Source: an uncultured Lachnospiraceae bacterium
Lineage (GTDB): Bacteria > Bacillota > Clostridia > Lachnospirales > Lachnospiraceae
DNA length: 64,000 bases
NCBI GenBank assembly: GCA_902786365.1
Contig: CADACD010000001.1
Coordinates: 80,911 to 144,910 of the forward strand
Reading direction: 5' to 3'
The notes beneath the pieces were generated by a model. That model did no database searches. It was not told the origin of the DNA and was given only the letters and a program-made list of their open reading frames with translations. Positions 36,963-45,210 of this stretch are shown one piece after another. Position numbers and translations under genes: made by a program. Position 1 is the stretch's first letter. The number at the start of each line of letters is the position of its first letter.

Positions 36963-36976
36963 TTGTTTATAGGAAT

Positions 36977-37005
36977 AAGATAGCACTTGTATTTTCATTT
37001 GTCAA
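36977..37005 (-). promoter_or_regulatory. Sigma-A promoter of the hrcA-grpE-dnaK-dnaJ operon
   Basis: Minus strand TTGACA (37005-37000), 17 bases, TATCTT (36982-36977). The consensus -35 and the CIRCE site just downstream make this the operon promoter. Confidence 0.85.
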
Positions 37006-37032
37006 CACCTTTTGAAAATTTTTTTATAAAAT

Positions 37033-37072
37033 AAATAGGCGATATCATCTTATCTACTGATATCACCTATTT
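37033..37072 (-). terminator. Terminator downstream of the aminotransferase/DHH remnant
   Basis: AATAGGTGATATCA and TGATATCGCCTATT pair over 13-14 bp on the minus strand around a 10-base loop, followed by the T-rich TTTATTTTAT. It insulates the hrcA promoter from upstream transcription. Confidence 0.7.
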
Positions 37073-37104
37073 ACACCTCATATATGTCTTTCATCTCATT
37101 TTAA

Positions 37105-37305
37105 TTACAATAGTTTCTTCGTCTTTCGTCTTGCAGCCATCAAATCTCCCTGCTTTATGATATTCAAAAATCTATGCTTCACTATTTCTTCTATATTATT
37201 ATGCCATGTCTTCTTTTCATTCTGGTATATCACTCCTCCTGCCATGCCAGCATGCCCACCGCCACTGCCTATCCCTGTCAGTGCGTCTGATATCAGTTTT
37301 CCGGT
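37105..37305 (-). pseudogene. C-terminal remnant of a DHH-family phosphoesterase
   Basis: This open stretch of 66 codons ends in TAA and has no start codon; an in-frame TAA (37308-37306) lies directly upstream. It encodes LISDALTGIGSGGGHAGMAGG, the GGGHxxxAGG motif of the DHHA1 domain that closes DHH-family phosphoesterases (NrnA-like and related), then a basic tail. The same frame upstream of the stop (to about 37380) reads RRDSLVLCFDSLFMKKFIYA, which may be further decayed sequence of the same gene. The DHH catalytic domain is missing; the aminotransferase gene lies 79 bases upstream of the fragment. It is most simply a deletion remnant. Confidence 0.75.
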
Positions 37306-37383
37306 TTACGCATATATAAATTTTTTCATAAATAGAGAGTCAAAGCATAAAACAAGACTATCCCTTCTAAGTATAAATCTGTT

Positions 37384-38460
37384 TTATTTCTTACATATAC
37401 TGATAATTCCATCTAAAACTTCATTCACATTATTTTCTGTGGCATTTTCACCCATATGACCGATTCTTATCACTTTCCCTGCAAATGCTCCAAATGAACC
37501 GGCAATCATAATGTTATACCTCTTTTTCATCTCATCTATGATATATTTATCTGTCAGCCCTTCCGGTACTAAAAAAGCTGTTACCGTATTGGAATATCCA
37601 CTCTCCCCATATAACTTAAATCCATTTTCTAACAATGTGTTTCTTACTTTTTTTGCAAGTTTTTCATGACGTTTTAACATATCAGGATCATTTTTAATAT
37701 TGTCAAATGCAGCTCTTAGTCCATATATATCACTGATTGGCATTGTATATGGAAACCATTTATTTTCATAATATCCCTCAAAAATACCAAGATTACAATA
37801 AAAAGAAGCCACCGGTACTTTTCTGTTCTTGATAATGTCTTTTGCAGTATCACTCATTGTCACAAAGGTAAGGCCTGCCGGTGCGGAAACTGCCTTTTGA
37901 GAACCACCACATAAGACATCTATCTGAAATTCATCTACATTGACATATTCTCCAAACATCGCTGACACAGAATCGACCACGGTTGCTATTTGATATTTCT
38001 TTAATAGAGGACAGATTTTTGATATATCATTTAATATTCCACTCGGTGTATCACAGTGGACAACTGTGGCATACTTGAAGTTATTGTCATTTTCAAGAAA
38101 TTGTTCTAACTGACTGACATCAATCTCATTTTTGTAATCAACTGTATATAAAACAGGTTCTCCACCATATATTTTTACAAAATCTGCAAATCCTTTCCCA
38201 AATTCACCATTATCAAGCACCAGTACCCTGTCCCCCGGCTCTGTAAGACTTGCGCATGCTGCCTCAAGCCCCAATATACCTTCTCCACTTAATATAAGTG
38301 TTTCATTTTCTGTATGCAAAAGACTGCTGATGAGTTCACATGTCTCCTTATAAAAATCATAAAATTCAAGATCTAAATCCGGATTGGTACATTCCTTTGC
38401 TCTGGCAAGCCTTACATTTTCAGCAACCTGTGTCGGTCCCGGTGTCATTATTTTATACAT
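37384..38460 (-). CDS. Class V aminotransferase (alanine-glyoxylate / serine-pyruvate type)
   Basis: This 358-residue PLP enzyme of the AGXT/PucG/PhnW group begins MYKIMTPGPTQVAENV and contains ILSGEGILGLEAACASL, VVHCDTPSGILND, TVVDSVSAMFGEY, the PLP lysine in LCGGSQKAVSAPAGLTFV and IRIGHMGENAT. Likely chemistry is transamination between a small amino acid (alanine, serine) and glyoxylate or pyruvate; 2-aminoethylphosphonate use cannot be excluded. AAGGAAGAG precedes the ATG. The ECF transporter gene ends 74 bases upstream on the same strand, suggesting that the enzyme works with, or is regulated with, uptake of a vitamin such as a B6 vitamer (inference). Confidence 0.85.
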   Translation of the reverse strand: MYKIMTPGPTQVAENVRLARAKECTNPDLDLEFYDFYKETCELISSLLHTENETLILSGEGILGLEAACASLTEPGDRVLVLDNGEFGKGFADFVKIYGGEPVLYTVDYKNEIDVSQLEQFLENDNNFKYATVVHCDTPSGILNDISKICPLLKKYQIATVVDSVSAMFGEYVNVDEFQIDVLCGGSQKAVSAPAGLTFVTMSDTAKDIIKNRKVPVASFYCNLGIFEGYYENKWFPYTMPISDIYGLRAAFDNIKNDPDMLKRHEKLAKKVRNTLLENGFKLYGESGYSNTVTAFLVPEGLTDKYIIDEMKKRYNIMIAGSFGAFAGKVIRIGHMGENATENNVNEVLDGIISICKK

Positions 38461-38533
38461 ATTTTCTCTTCCTTTCTCTGCTAATATTTATCATTCAAAT
38501 CTTTCCATTCATAAAACCTGATTCAATATATCT

Positions 38534-39082
38534 TTATTCCTTATCAAAAATATTCTTTGCCGCCTTACCAAGTCTTACTGAAATCGGCAACACTACAATT
38601 CCGGCAACTGCCACCTGAACGATATTTCCCGGTATTGAGCTTGCCGGTGTAAACATATTGCCATATAAAATCCACTCTGTGATATAGTATCCCACTACTT
38701 TAATAACAAGTGCTACGAGTACAGCAGTCAGGTTTCTTGCATAAGAATTTTTGTTTCCTGAAATTTTTCCTACAGCAAATCCCATCATTCCCACAACAAT
38801 CAATGTAAATGGTGCCCATGATACCCAGCCTGATGTCAGATCAAACAATGCCATACCTACACCTCCTGCTATCATTCCCACTTTCCAGCCAAACAGAATT
38901 GCAGCAATGAACAAAGGGATATTTCCCAAATGCACAAGTCCACCTTTTGCCATAATTGGAAGTCTGATATTGACAAATGCTGTAAATACATAAGTCAATG
39001 CAATAAATACTGCTGTTACTGCTATATTTTGAACATTACTGAGTGCTATTGTATTATTTTTTGTTTGAACTTCTCCTATCAT
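38534..39082 (-). CDS. ECF transporter S component (vitamin uptake)
   Basis: This 182-residue membrane protein has five to six helices. Signature segments include AVTAVFIALTYVFTAFVNIRLP near the N-terminus, KGGLVHLGNIPLFIAAILFGWKVGMIAGGVGMALFDLTSGW and a C-terminal GNIVQVAVAGIVVLPI, typical of ECF substrate-binding S components (DUF1393/ECF-ribofla_trS group). It would capture a vitamin or precursor and use a shared EcfA-EcfA'-EcfT module encoded elsewhere. Substrate is not predictable by eye. AAGGG precedes the ATG. A 20-bp palindrome about 125 bases upstream may be an operator. No known riboswitch was recognised in the 474-base gap to nrdD. Confidence 0.85.
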   Translation of the reverse strand: MIGEVQTKNNTIALSNVQNIAVTAVFIALTYVFTAFVNIRLPIMAKGGLVHLGNIPLFIAAILFGWKVGMIAGGVGMALFDLTSGWVSWAPFTLIVVGMMGFAVGKISGNKNSYARNLTAVLVALVIKVVGYYITEWILYGNMFTPASSIPGNIVQVAVAGIVVLPISVRLGKAAKNIFDKE

Positions 39083-39206
39083 ATCAATGCCCTTGCACAG
39101 CCTATGTCATTACTCACTTTTCCCACTTCAAAAATGTGCGAAATACATAATGTTGAATAATAACTCTGCCGTACATTTTCCTTTCTAATATTTTTTATTT
39201 GATTTT

Positions 39207-39226
39207 TTGTAATGTATACCTTACAA
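39207..39226. promoter_or_regulatory. 20-bp palindrome, candidate operator of the ECF gene
   Basis: Minus strand: TTGTAA, G, GTATAC, A, TTACAA. Nine of ten base pairs of the dyad are symmetric. It lies 125 bases upstream of the ECF S component and contains TATACA, which might be a -10. The rest of 39083-39427 shows no gene. Confidence 0.5.
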
Positions 39227-39427
39227 TAGATTCAGTCACTTTCACAGCGCTCTTATCAAATCTAATGATTGATTTCAATATGCTGTACATAGCAACCATG
39301 TGTATAAACAGAATACCATATATTGCCCTTTTTTAAAGTGCCACTTTCATTCTTTATAATCATGCCAGTTTTTTATAAAGTCACTGTTTATGCATATCAC
39401 AGTTCATTTCATATACGAAACCAACAT

Positions 39428-39474
39428 ATACCATATCTTGTGTTTTATCTTATAATTTTTACAATATTTAGTAG
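39428..39474 (+). promoter_or_regulatory. Two NrdR-like boxes upstream of nrdD
   Basis: Box 1 (39428-39443, ATACCATATCTTGTGT) and box 2 (39459-39474, TTACAATATTTAGTAG) resemble the 16-base NrdR consensus (about 13 and 11 matches). They are 31 bases apart, start to start, the spacing of paired NrdR sites on one DNA face. Box 2 overlaps the -35 of the nrdD promoter. Confidence 0.6.
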
Positions 39475-39500
39475 ACAAAAGCGATATGTAATGATATAAT
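39472..39500 (+). promoter_or_regulatory. Sigma-A promoter of nrdD
   Basis: TAGACA (39472-39477), 17 bases, TATAAT (39495-39500) preceded by TGA. It lies 57 bases before the nrdD ATG. A second TATAAT at 39451-39456 has no matching -35. Confidence 0.7.
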
Positions 39501-39556
39501 TTAGTCGTTTCGTTAAGAAATACAACTGGCATTATCTGTATAAGGAGGATTTTTAA

Positions 39557-41683
39557 ATGAAGGTAATAAAACGAGACGGAAGGCGTGTAGAGTATGACAG
39601 AAACAAAATTGTGATTGCTATCCAGAAGGCCAATGATGAAGTTGAGCCACATGAGAAGATTTCAGAGGAAAAGATTTATAATATCGTAGCCTCTATTGAG
39701 AATCGTGGCATGGCTGAAATGCAGGTTGAGGATATTCAGGATATAATAGAACAGAAGTTAATGCATGAGAAAAAGTATATTCTAGCAAAAACATATATTA
39801 TTTACAGATATACCCGCGAAATGGTACGTAAGGCCAACACTACTGATGAATCTATCTTAAGCCTTATCCAGAACAGCAACAAAGATGTGATGGAGGAAAA
39901 TTCGAACAAAAATGCGGTAATCGCTTCAACACAGCGTGATTTAATTGCCGGTGAGGTTTCGAAAGATCTCACAAAGAGAGTTCTTCTTCCTGACAGAATC
40001 ACAAGGGCTCATGAAGAAGGTGTCCTTCACTTTCACGATGCCGATTACTTTCTTCAGTCAATTTTCAACTGCTGTCTGATCAATATCGGTGACATGCTTG
40101 ATAACGGAACTGTCATGAACGGAAAGCTGATTGAAAGTCCAAAAAGTTTTCAGGTGGCATGTACCGTTATGACACAGATTATCTCTGCTGTGGCTTCAAG
40201 CCAATATGGAGGTCAGTCTGTTGATATAAGGCATCTTGGAAAATATTTGAGAAGAAGCCGTGAAAAATACAAAAACCACTACAAAGAAAAGTATGGTGAT
40301 AAAATAGATGATGAATTGATGGAACAATTTATTTTCGACAGACTTTATGATGAATTGAAATCAGGCGTACAGACAATCCAGTATCAGATTAACACTCTGA
40401 TGACAACAAACGGTCAGTCACCTTTTGTCACTCTCTTCCTCAATCTTGACAAAGATGATGAATATATAGAAGAGAATGCAATGATTATCGAGGAAATATT
40501 AAAACAGCGTCTTGAAGGTATCAAAAATGAAAAAGGAGTATTTGTCACTCCTGCTTTTCCTAAACTCATATATGTTCTTGATGAACACAACTGCTTAAAA
40601 GGTGGTAAATATGACTATATCACAAAGCTCGCTGTAAGATGCTCTGCCAAACGTCTCTACCCTGACTATATATCAGCCAAAAAAATGCGTGAAAATTATG
40701 AAGGTAATGTATTTAGCTGTATGGGATGCCGCAGTTTCTTAAGTCCGTGGAAAGACGAAAACGGCGAATATAAATGGGAAGGCCGCTTTAATCAGGGAGT
40801 TGTAAGTCTTAATCTTCCTCAGATGGGAATCATTGCCAAAGGCGATGAGGAGTTATTCTGGCAGCTGATGGAAGAAAGACTCTCACTTTGTTTTGAAGCA
40901 CTTATGTGCAGACACCGCGCACTAGAAGGTACTTTGTCAAATGTGAGTCCTATCCACTGGCAGTATGGTGCCATTGCAAGGCTTGATAAAAACGAATCAA
41001 TCGACAAACTTTTACATGGCGGTTACTCAACAATTTCTCTTGGCTATATCGGTCTATATGAAGTCACAAAACTCATGACTGGTGTCAGCCACACTGAACC
41101 AGAAGGACTTGAATTTGCGCTCAAGGTAATGAAACGCCTAAGAAGCGCAACAGATACATGGAAAGAGAATACCGGAATTGCTTTCGGTCTTTATGGTACT
41201 CCTGCCGAAAGTCTCTGCTATCGTTTTGCAAGAATTGATGCAAAGAAATATGGCAGTATCCCTGATATAACAGATAAAGGTTATTACACGAACTCATATC
41301 ATGTGGATGTACGTGAAAAAATTGATGCTTTCTCTAAATTCAAATTTGAAAGTCAGTTTCAGAGTATCTCCTCAGGAGGTGCCATCTCTTATGTCGAGAT
41401 ACCTAATATGCGCCACAACTTGGAAGCGCTTGAGGAAGTTGTCAAATTCATCTATGACAATATTCAGTATGCTGAATTTAATACAAAGTCCGACTACTGC
41501 CATGTCTGCGGATATGATGGCGAAATTTTGATTAATGACAAGTTTGAATGGGAATGTCCGCAATGTCACAACAAAGACCAGAATAAAATGAATGTCACAA
41601 GAAGAACCTGTGGATATTTAGGTGAAAACTTCTGGAATGTCGGAAAGACAAAGGAGATTAAATCACGCGTTCTTCATTTATAA
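39557..41683 (+). CDS. nrdD: Anaerobic (class III) ribonucleoside-triphosphate reductase
   Basis: This 708-residue glycyl-radical enzyme reduces NTPs to dNTPs under anoxia. Seen: an N-terminal ATP-cone for allosteric control (MKVIKRDGRRVEYDRNKI, about 1-95); the ten-stranded barrel with active-site cysteines including FSCMGCRSFLSPW; the C-terminal zinc knuckle (CHVCG and CPQC); and the radical loop RRTCGYLGENFW near residue 686, ending RVLHL. Length is normal. AAGGAGG lies 8 bases before the ATG. It is followed by its activase nrdG and a dUTPase, and preceded by NrdR-like boxes. Confidence 0.97.
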   Translation: MKVIKRDGRRVEYDRNKIVIAIQKANDEVEPHEKISEEKIYNIVASIENRGMAEMQVEDIQDIIEQKLMHEKKYILAKTYIIYRYTREMVRKANTTDESILSLIQNSNKDVMEENSNKNAVIASTQRDLIAGEVSKDLTKRVLLPDRITRAHEEGVLHFHDADYFLQSIFNCCLINIGDMLDNGTVMNGKLIESPKSFQVACTVMTQIISAVASSQYGGQSVDIRHLGKYLRRSREKYKNHYKEKYGDKIDDELMEQFIFDRLYDELKSGVQTIQYQINTLMTTNGQSPFVTLFLNLDKDDEYIEENAMIIEEILKQRLEGIKNEKGVFVTPAFPKLIYVLDEHNCLKGGKYDYITKLAVRCSAKRLYPDYISAKKMRENYEGNVFSCMGCRSFLSPWKDENGEYKWEGRFNQGVVSLNLPQMGIIAKGDEELFWQLMEERLSLCFEALMCRHRALEGTLSNVSPIHWQYGAIARLDKNESIDKLLHGGYSTISLGYIGLYEVTKLMTGVSHTEPEGLEFALKVMKRLRSATDTWKENTGIAFGLYGTPAESLCYRFARIDAKKYGSIPDITDKGYYTNSYHVDVREKIDAFSKFKFESQFQSISSGGAISYVEIPNMRHNLEALEEVVKFIYDNIQYAEFNTKSDYCHVCGYDGEILINDKFEWECPQCHNKDQNKMNVTRRTCGYLGENFWNVGKTKEIKSRVLHL

Positions 41684-41714
41684 TGTAGTATATTTAAAAT
41701 ATTATCTTTTAATT

Positions 41715-41771
41715 ACTGTTCACATCATTTTGGATATTTTTTTCAATTTTCATAAAGCGACTGTGAACAGT
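41715..41771 (+). repeat. 10-bp perfect inverted repeat between nrdD and nrdG
   Basis: ACTGTTCACA (41715-41724) and TGTGAACAGT (41762-41771) are perfect complements 37 bases apart, ending 11 bases before the nrdG ribosome binding site GGAGG. There is no T-run. It may set the nrdG/nrdD expression ratio through mRNA structure or be a protein site. Confidence 0.55.
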
Positions 41772-41794
41772 GATTTATTTTATGGAGGTTATCA

Positions 41795-42331
41795 ATGCAT
41801 TACGCAGATATAAAACAATTTGATATTGCTAATGGTCCCGGCATACGTATTTCTCTATTTGTAAGTGGATGCAACCATCACTGCAAAGGCTGCTTTAATG
41901 AAGTCGCATGGGATTTTAATTATGGTACAATCTTTACAGAAGAAACAATCACGACAATCATCAAATATCTTGACAGTCCCCATATAGCCGGACTCACTTT
42001 GCTTGGCGGTGAGCCAATGGAACCTGTCAATCAGAAGGAGCTTCTACCTCTTGTAAAACGTGTAAAGGAGACTTATCCTGACAAGACAATATGGTGCTAT
42101 ACAGGATTTTTATTCGATAAAGATATTATTGAGGTGATGGTTGATAAGGTTCCACAAACGAAAGAGCTTCTGTCATACTTTGATGTGATAGTCGATGGAA
42201 AATTTGTTGAGGAACTGAAAAATGTGAATCTTCGTTTTAAAGGTTCATCAAATCAGCGGACAATTCTTGTAAAAGAATCTTTAGAATCAGGAAACATTGT
42301 TTTATGGAACCCTCCGAATGATGAATTTTAA
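41795..42331 (+). CDS. nrdG: Anaerobic ribonucleotide reductase activating protein
   Basis: This 178-residue radical-SAM activase generates the glycyl radical on NrdD. Seen: the start MHYADIKQFDIANGPGIRISLFVSGC, the CxxxCxxC cluster motif CNHHCKGC, GLTLLGGEPMEP, IWCYTGF and VDGKFVEELKNVNLRFKGSSNQR-type C-terminal segment (VIVDGKF, FKGSSNQR). All are typical of NrdG. The 111-base gap after nrdD contains an inverted repeat. TGGAGG precedes the ATG. Stoichiometrically less NrdG than NrdD is needed. Confidence 0.96.
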   Translation: MHYADIKQFDIANGPGIRISLFVSGCNHHCKGCFNEVAWDFNYGTIFTEETITTIIKYLDSPHIAGLTLLGGEPMEPVNQKELLPLVKRVKETYPDKTIWCYTGFLFDKDIIEVMVDKVPQTKELLSYFDVIVDGKFVEELKNVNLRFKGSSNQRTILVKESLESGNIVLWNPPNDEF

Positions 42332-42433
42332 ATTAACTTGATACTAAACCCAAAATAATGATGATCAAATGCATTGTTAACTAGGAAGGGATTTATTTCA
42401 CATAATCAATAAAAATCAGAAAGGATATTTTTT

Positions 42434-42868
42434 ATGACAGAAATTAAAATACAATACTTAAATGATGATATTAAAAGACTTGAATACATTGATGGCAAGT
42501 CTGACTGGATTGACCTTCGTGCTGCTGAAAATGTTACTTTAAAGGCCGGTGAATTTAAGCTGATTCATCTTGGTGTGGCAATGCAGCTTCCGGATGGTTA
42601 TGAAGCCCATATTGTTCCTCGCAGCAGTACCTTTAAGAACTTTGGTGTGATTCAAGCTAATTCAATGGGCATCGTAGACGAATCATATTGCGGACCGAAT
42701 GACTGGTTCTACTTCCCTGCTATCGCACTTAGGGATACTGACATTAAAATAAATGACCGAATCTGCCAATTTCGCATTGAAAAGCATCAGCCTGAAATTG
42801 TTTTTTGCGAAGTTGAACAATTAGAGAATGAAGACCGCGGCGGTATTGGAAGTACCGGAAAAAACTGA
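42434..42868 (+). CDS. dut: dUTPase-like nucleotidohydrolase
   Basis: This 144-residue trimeric dUTPase-fold protein shows motif 1 [10 protein letters not shown], motif 2 [10 protein letters not shown], motif 3 [17 protein letters not shown], motif 4 DRICQFRI and the P-loop-like motif 5 [11 protein letters not shown]. It should hydrolyse dUTP to dUMP, preventing uracil misincorporation and feeding thymidylate synthesis. Motif 3 deviates slightly from GVIDxDYxG, having Glu and Cys, so some specificity change is possible. AGAAAGGA precedes the ATG. It lies 102 bases after nrdG and ends at a shared terminator, giving a dNTP-supply unit. Confidence 0.92.
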   Translation: MTEIKIQYLNDDIKRLEYIDGKSDWIDLRAAENVTLKAGEFKLIHLGVAMQLPDGYEAHIVPRSSTFKNFGVIQANSMGIVDESYCGPNDWFYFPAIALRDTDIKINDRICQFRIEKHQPEIVFCEVEQLENEDRGGIGSTGKN

Positions 42869-42926
42869 TTTTACGAGTTTCTTTTGAATAGAAACGTTTC
42901 GTATCATCATTTTCAATCAATAAAAC

Positions 42927-42966
42927 AAAGGACTGACACATTCATTATATGTATCAGTCCTTTTTC
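42927..42966 (+). terminator. Bidirectional terminator between dut and the CotH gene
   Basis: AAAGGACTGACAC and GTATCAGTCCTTT pair over 12-13 bp, followed by T on the plus strand and by a T-rich stretch on the minus strand. It serves the converging dut and CotH transcripts. Confidence 0.85.
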
Positions 42967-43003
42967 TATGATATTTTATTAATTCACAAAGAATACTATG
43001 TTT

Positions 43004-45019
43004 TTACTTTGACATTGCCTCATTGTATCTCTGCATAATCTTTGTCATATATGTGCTTACGCTATACACATTATATCCATTATTTTCATTAAATGCAAGT
43101 TTCGAACTATTCTGATTACTTCCTGACGAGCTTCCAAATGCTTTCACATATATATGCACATTTGAATCAGGTATTACCACTGAAGAATAATTATTCTTTG
43201 CTTTATTATAATATTGCTGGTAATTTGAATAATTCAGCCATCCACTGTTTGCAACTTGTTTTAATGCAGCTGTATATTCTGCTGTAAAGTTATTACTTCT
43301 TCCTGTTACGGATTTCAGATATAATGGATTACTCTGTCCTCCCTGCAAAGCTGTATTGTCTGCATACGGACTAAATGTTGTCATATCCTCTCTTCCTTCT
43401 GTCGCAATTCCAAAACATCTGTCGTAGTCGTAAGGAATAAACACAGCCTTTCCATTTTTGAAGTATACACAGTGATTATTATAGTTATTTCTGAGGTCAT
43501 CAGGATTTCCTGCAAAATAACTTACTGCCACAAAATATACCCAATTATTTGCATCCACAAGATTTGAAAAATCTGTTTTACTTACATTTCCATTATTTAA
43601 TTTATTAATAAGATTTTTTAAACTTGCATGAGTCGATGAAGATTTATTTGTCTTTAAATCATACGTTAGTGATTGATATGGTGTCTCTACACCTATTGAC
43701 GACAATGTACCTGTTGTATAAGAGGCACCGCCACCGCTGCCCCAACCACATTTATACAAATCTCCGTCTGTTGCCCCTGGCATATATCTCTTGACAAAGT
43801 TTTTGTTTACCGGCTCATATATTGTATATACACCATAATTGTATCCGCCAAATCTTATATTGGCAAGACTTGTATTCTGGGCATATACTCCAAACGCTCT
43901 ATACATCTGATTGGCATAATAATTTGCCACATATGTACCATCAAAGTTTCTGTTCCATTTCAATTCCAGACCATCAAGTGTTGCGAATGTTCTTTCTTTT
44001 CTCTGCTTCCTTGCTGCATCACTCCATGTAAGCGCTTCAGAACCATAATACTCTGTATCATCAAATGTCTCATCAAAGCTTAATTTCAAATGAATTAAGT
44101 TTCTGTCATTGACATTGTTATTGTTATATACATCACATCTTGATGTATTACCTTTTATTCTGACTCCGACATCATACATTTCATATGAGTTTCCGTTAAT
44201 AGTGACTGTCATCTTTGTCACTCTTCTGTAAATAGGAGACTTTCCATTGCTTCCATATTTTTTGTAATCTGCCTGTAATTTCTGAAGTTCTGCATCTGAT
44301 ATATCAAGTGTTATGGTTACCTTGTTATTGATATCAAATAACTGATTATAAATCGTTTCTTGATTTGGCTGCGGTGTATCTGTGCCGGATGGTGTTGCAG
44401 GATTTGTTGTATTTCCTGTACTTGCATTGTTTCCACCATTTCCTGTACTACTGCCTGTGCTGTTTCCTGTATTACTACCTGTACTGCCACCTGTTGTATT
44501 GCTTCCATTATTTCCTGTGGTTCCGGTATTTCCTGCGTTATATCCTGATGAATTGTTTGTTGTTCCTGAATTATTTGTATTTTCGCCATTTCCCGTATTC
44601 GCTGTTCCACCTGCTACTGTATTACCGGTGTTGGCAGTGTTTTTTGCATTTTCGCTTCCTGATGTGCCATTTGAAGAATTGGTATTTTGTCCGTTATTTT
44701 CCGTTCCGGTACTTGTTTCCCCCTCATTTTCCTGTGCATTATTTACTGTTTGGTCAGTACTGCCCTCTCCGCCGGTATTGGTTTTAGTATCTCCTAGAGA
44801 CGTATTTCCAGTGTTTCCCGAATTATTTTTTATCTGACTTTCATTGCTGTCTGAACCGGCATTTTTACTTTGCCTGCTTCCGTTACCAATTGATGATACA
44901 GTCACTATAATAATGACCACAATAGCTAACACTGATGCCGCTACAATTGCTGAGACTTTTTTGTTTGCCGATAGCATCTGCACAAACTTGTCTTTAAGAT
45001 CCACAATCTTATCCTTCAC
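43004..45019 (-). CDS. Membrane-anchored CotH kinase family protein
   Basis: This 671-residue protein has a membrane helix at about 22-43, then an Asn/Gly/Thr/Ser-rich low-complexity linker (about 46-215) as a cell-wall-spanning spacer. A CotH domain (about 220-600) has VGVRIKGNTSR, LHLKLSF-like HLKLSFDETF, AGNPDDLRNNYNNHCVYF and VFIPYDYDRCFG. CotH proteins are atypical secreted kinases; in Bacillus CotH phosphorylates spore-coat proteins, while many clostridial relatives are surface or cellulosome-type proteins of unknown substrate. The start is GTG 45019 with AAAAGGAG 9 bases upstream. Next to spoIIP and gpr, a spore or cell-surface role is possible, but the linker suggests the vegetative surface. 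Confidence 0.85.
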   Translation of the reverse strand: MKDKIVDLKDKFVQMLSANKKVSAIVAASVLAIVVIIIVTVSSIGNGSRQSKNAGSDSNESQIKNNSGNTGNTSLGDTKTNTGGEGSTDQTVNNAQENEGETSTGTENNGQNTNSSNGTSGSENAKNTANTGNTVAGGTANTGNGENTNNSGTTNNSSGYNAGNTGTTGNNGSNTTGGSTGSNTGNSTGSSTGNGGNNASTGNTTNPATPSGTDTPQPNQETIYNQLFDINNKVTITLDISDAELQKLQADYKKYGSNGKSPIYRRVTKMTVTINGNSYEMYDVGVRIKGNTSRCDVYNNNNVNDRNLIHLKLSFDETFDDTEYYGSEALTWSDAARKQRKERTFATLDGLELKWNRNFDGTYVANYYANQMYRAFGVYAQNTSLANIRFGGYNYGVYTIYEPVNKNFVKRYMPGATDGDLYKCGWGSGGGASYTTGTLSSIGVETPYQSLTYDLKTNKSSSTHASLKNLINKLNNGNVSKTDFSNLVDANNWVYFVAVSYFAGNPDDLRNNYNNHCVYFKNGKAVFIPYDYDRCFGIATEGREDMTTFSPYADNTALQGGQSNPLYLKSVTGRSNNFTAEYTAALKQVANSGWLNYSNYQQYYNKAKNNYSSVVIPDSNVHIYVKAFGSSSGSNQNSSKLAFNENNGYNVYSVSTYMTKIMQRYNEAMSK

Positions 45020-45142
45020 TTCTTTTGTCTCCTTTTCTCATATTATATTCGACTTTACCCAATATAGTCTCATTCTTCCTCTTGTAAAGAATTATAACAG
45101 TTAATTGGAAATTCTACAACCAAATTCTATTTGTTGAAGGCA

Positions 45143-45182
45143 TAAAAATATTTTGACCCATTGATACCTACGGATTACTTCG
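45143..45182 (-). repeat. 40-base intergenic element, copy A (3' of spoIIP)
   Basis: Identical to copy B (46695-46734) at 31 of 40 positions without gaps; the core reads AATCCGTRGGTAT then a G-run, A-run and T-run. It starts 29 bases after the spoIIP stop, in the same orientation. A TTCG/CGAA mini-hairpin precedes the core. Confidence 0.6.
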
Positions 45183-45210
45183 ACAGTGCGAACAATATTT
45201 GATATTTGTA

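Noticed and set aside
37157-37459. 100-codon plus-strand open frame
   Set aside because: Antisense of the DHH remnant and the aminotransferase 3' end; no ribosome binding site and no family resemblance, whereas the minus strand has a clear DHHA1 motif.
44382-44837. 151-codon plus-strand frame rich in Pro, Val, Phe and Leu
   Set aside because: Antisense of the Asn/Gly/Thr-rich linker of the CotH protein; repetitive codons keep other frames open.
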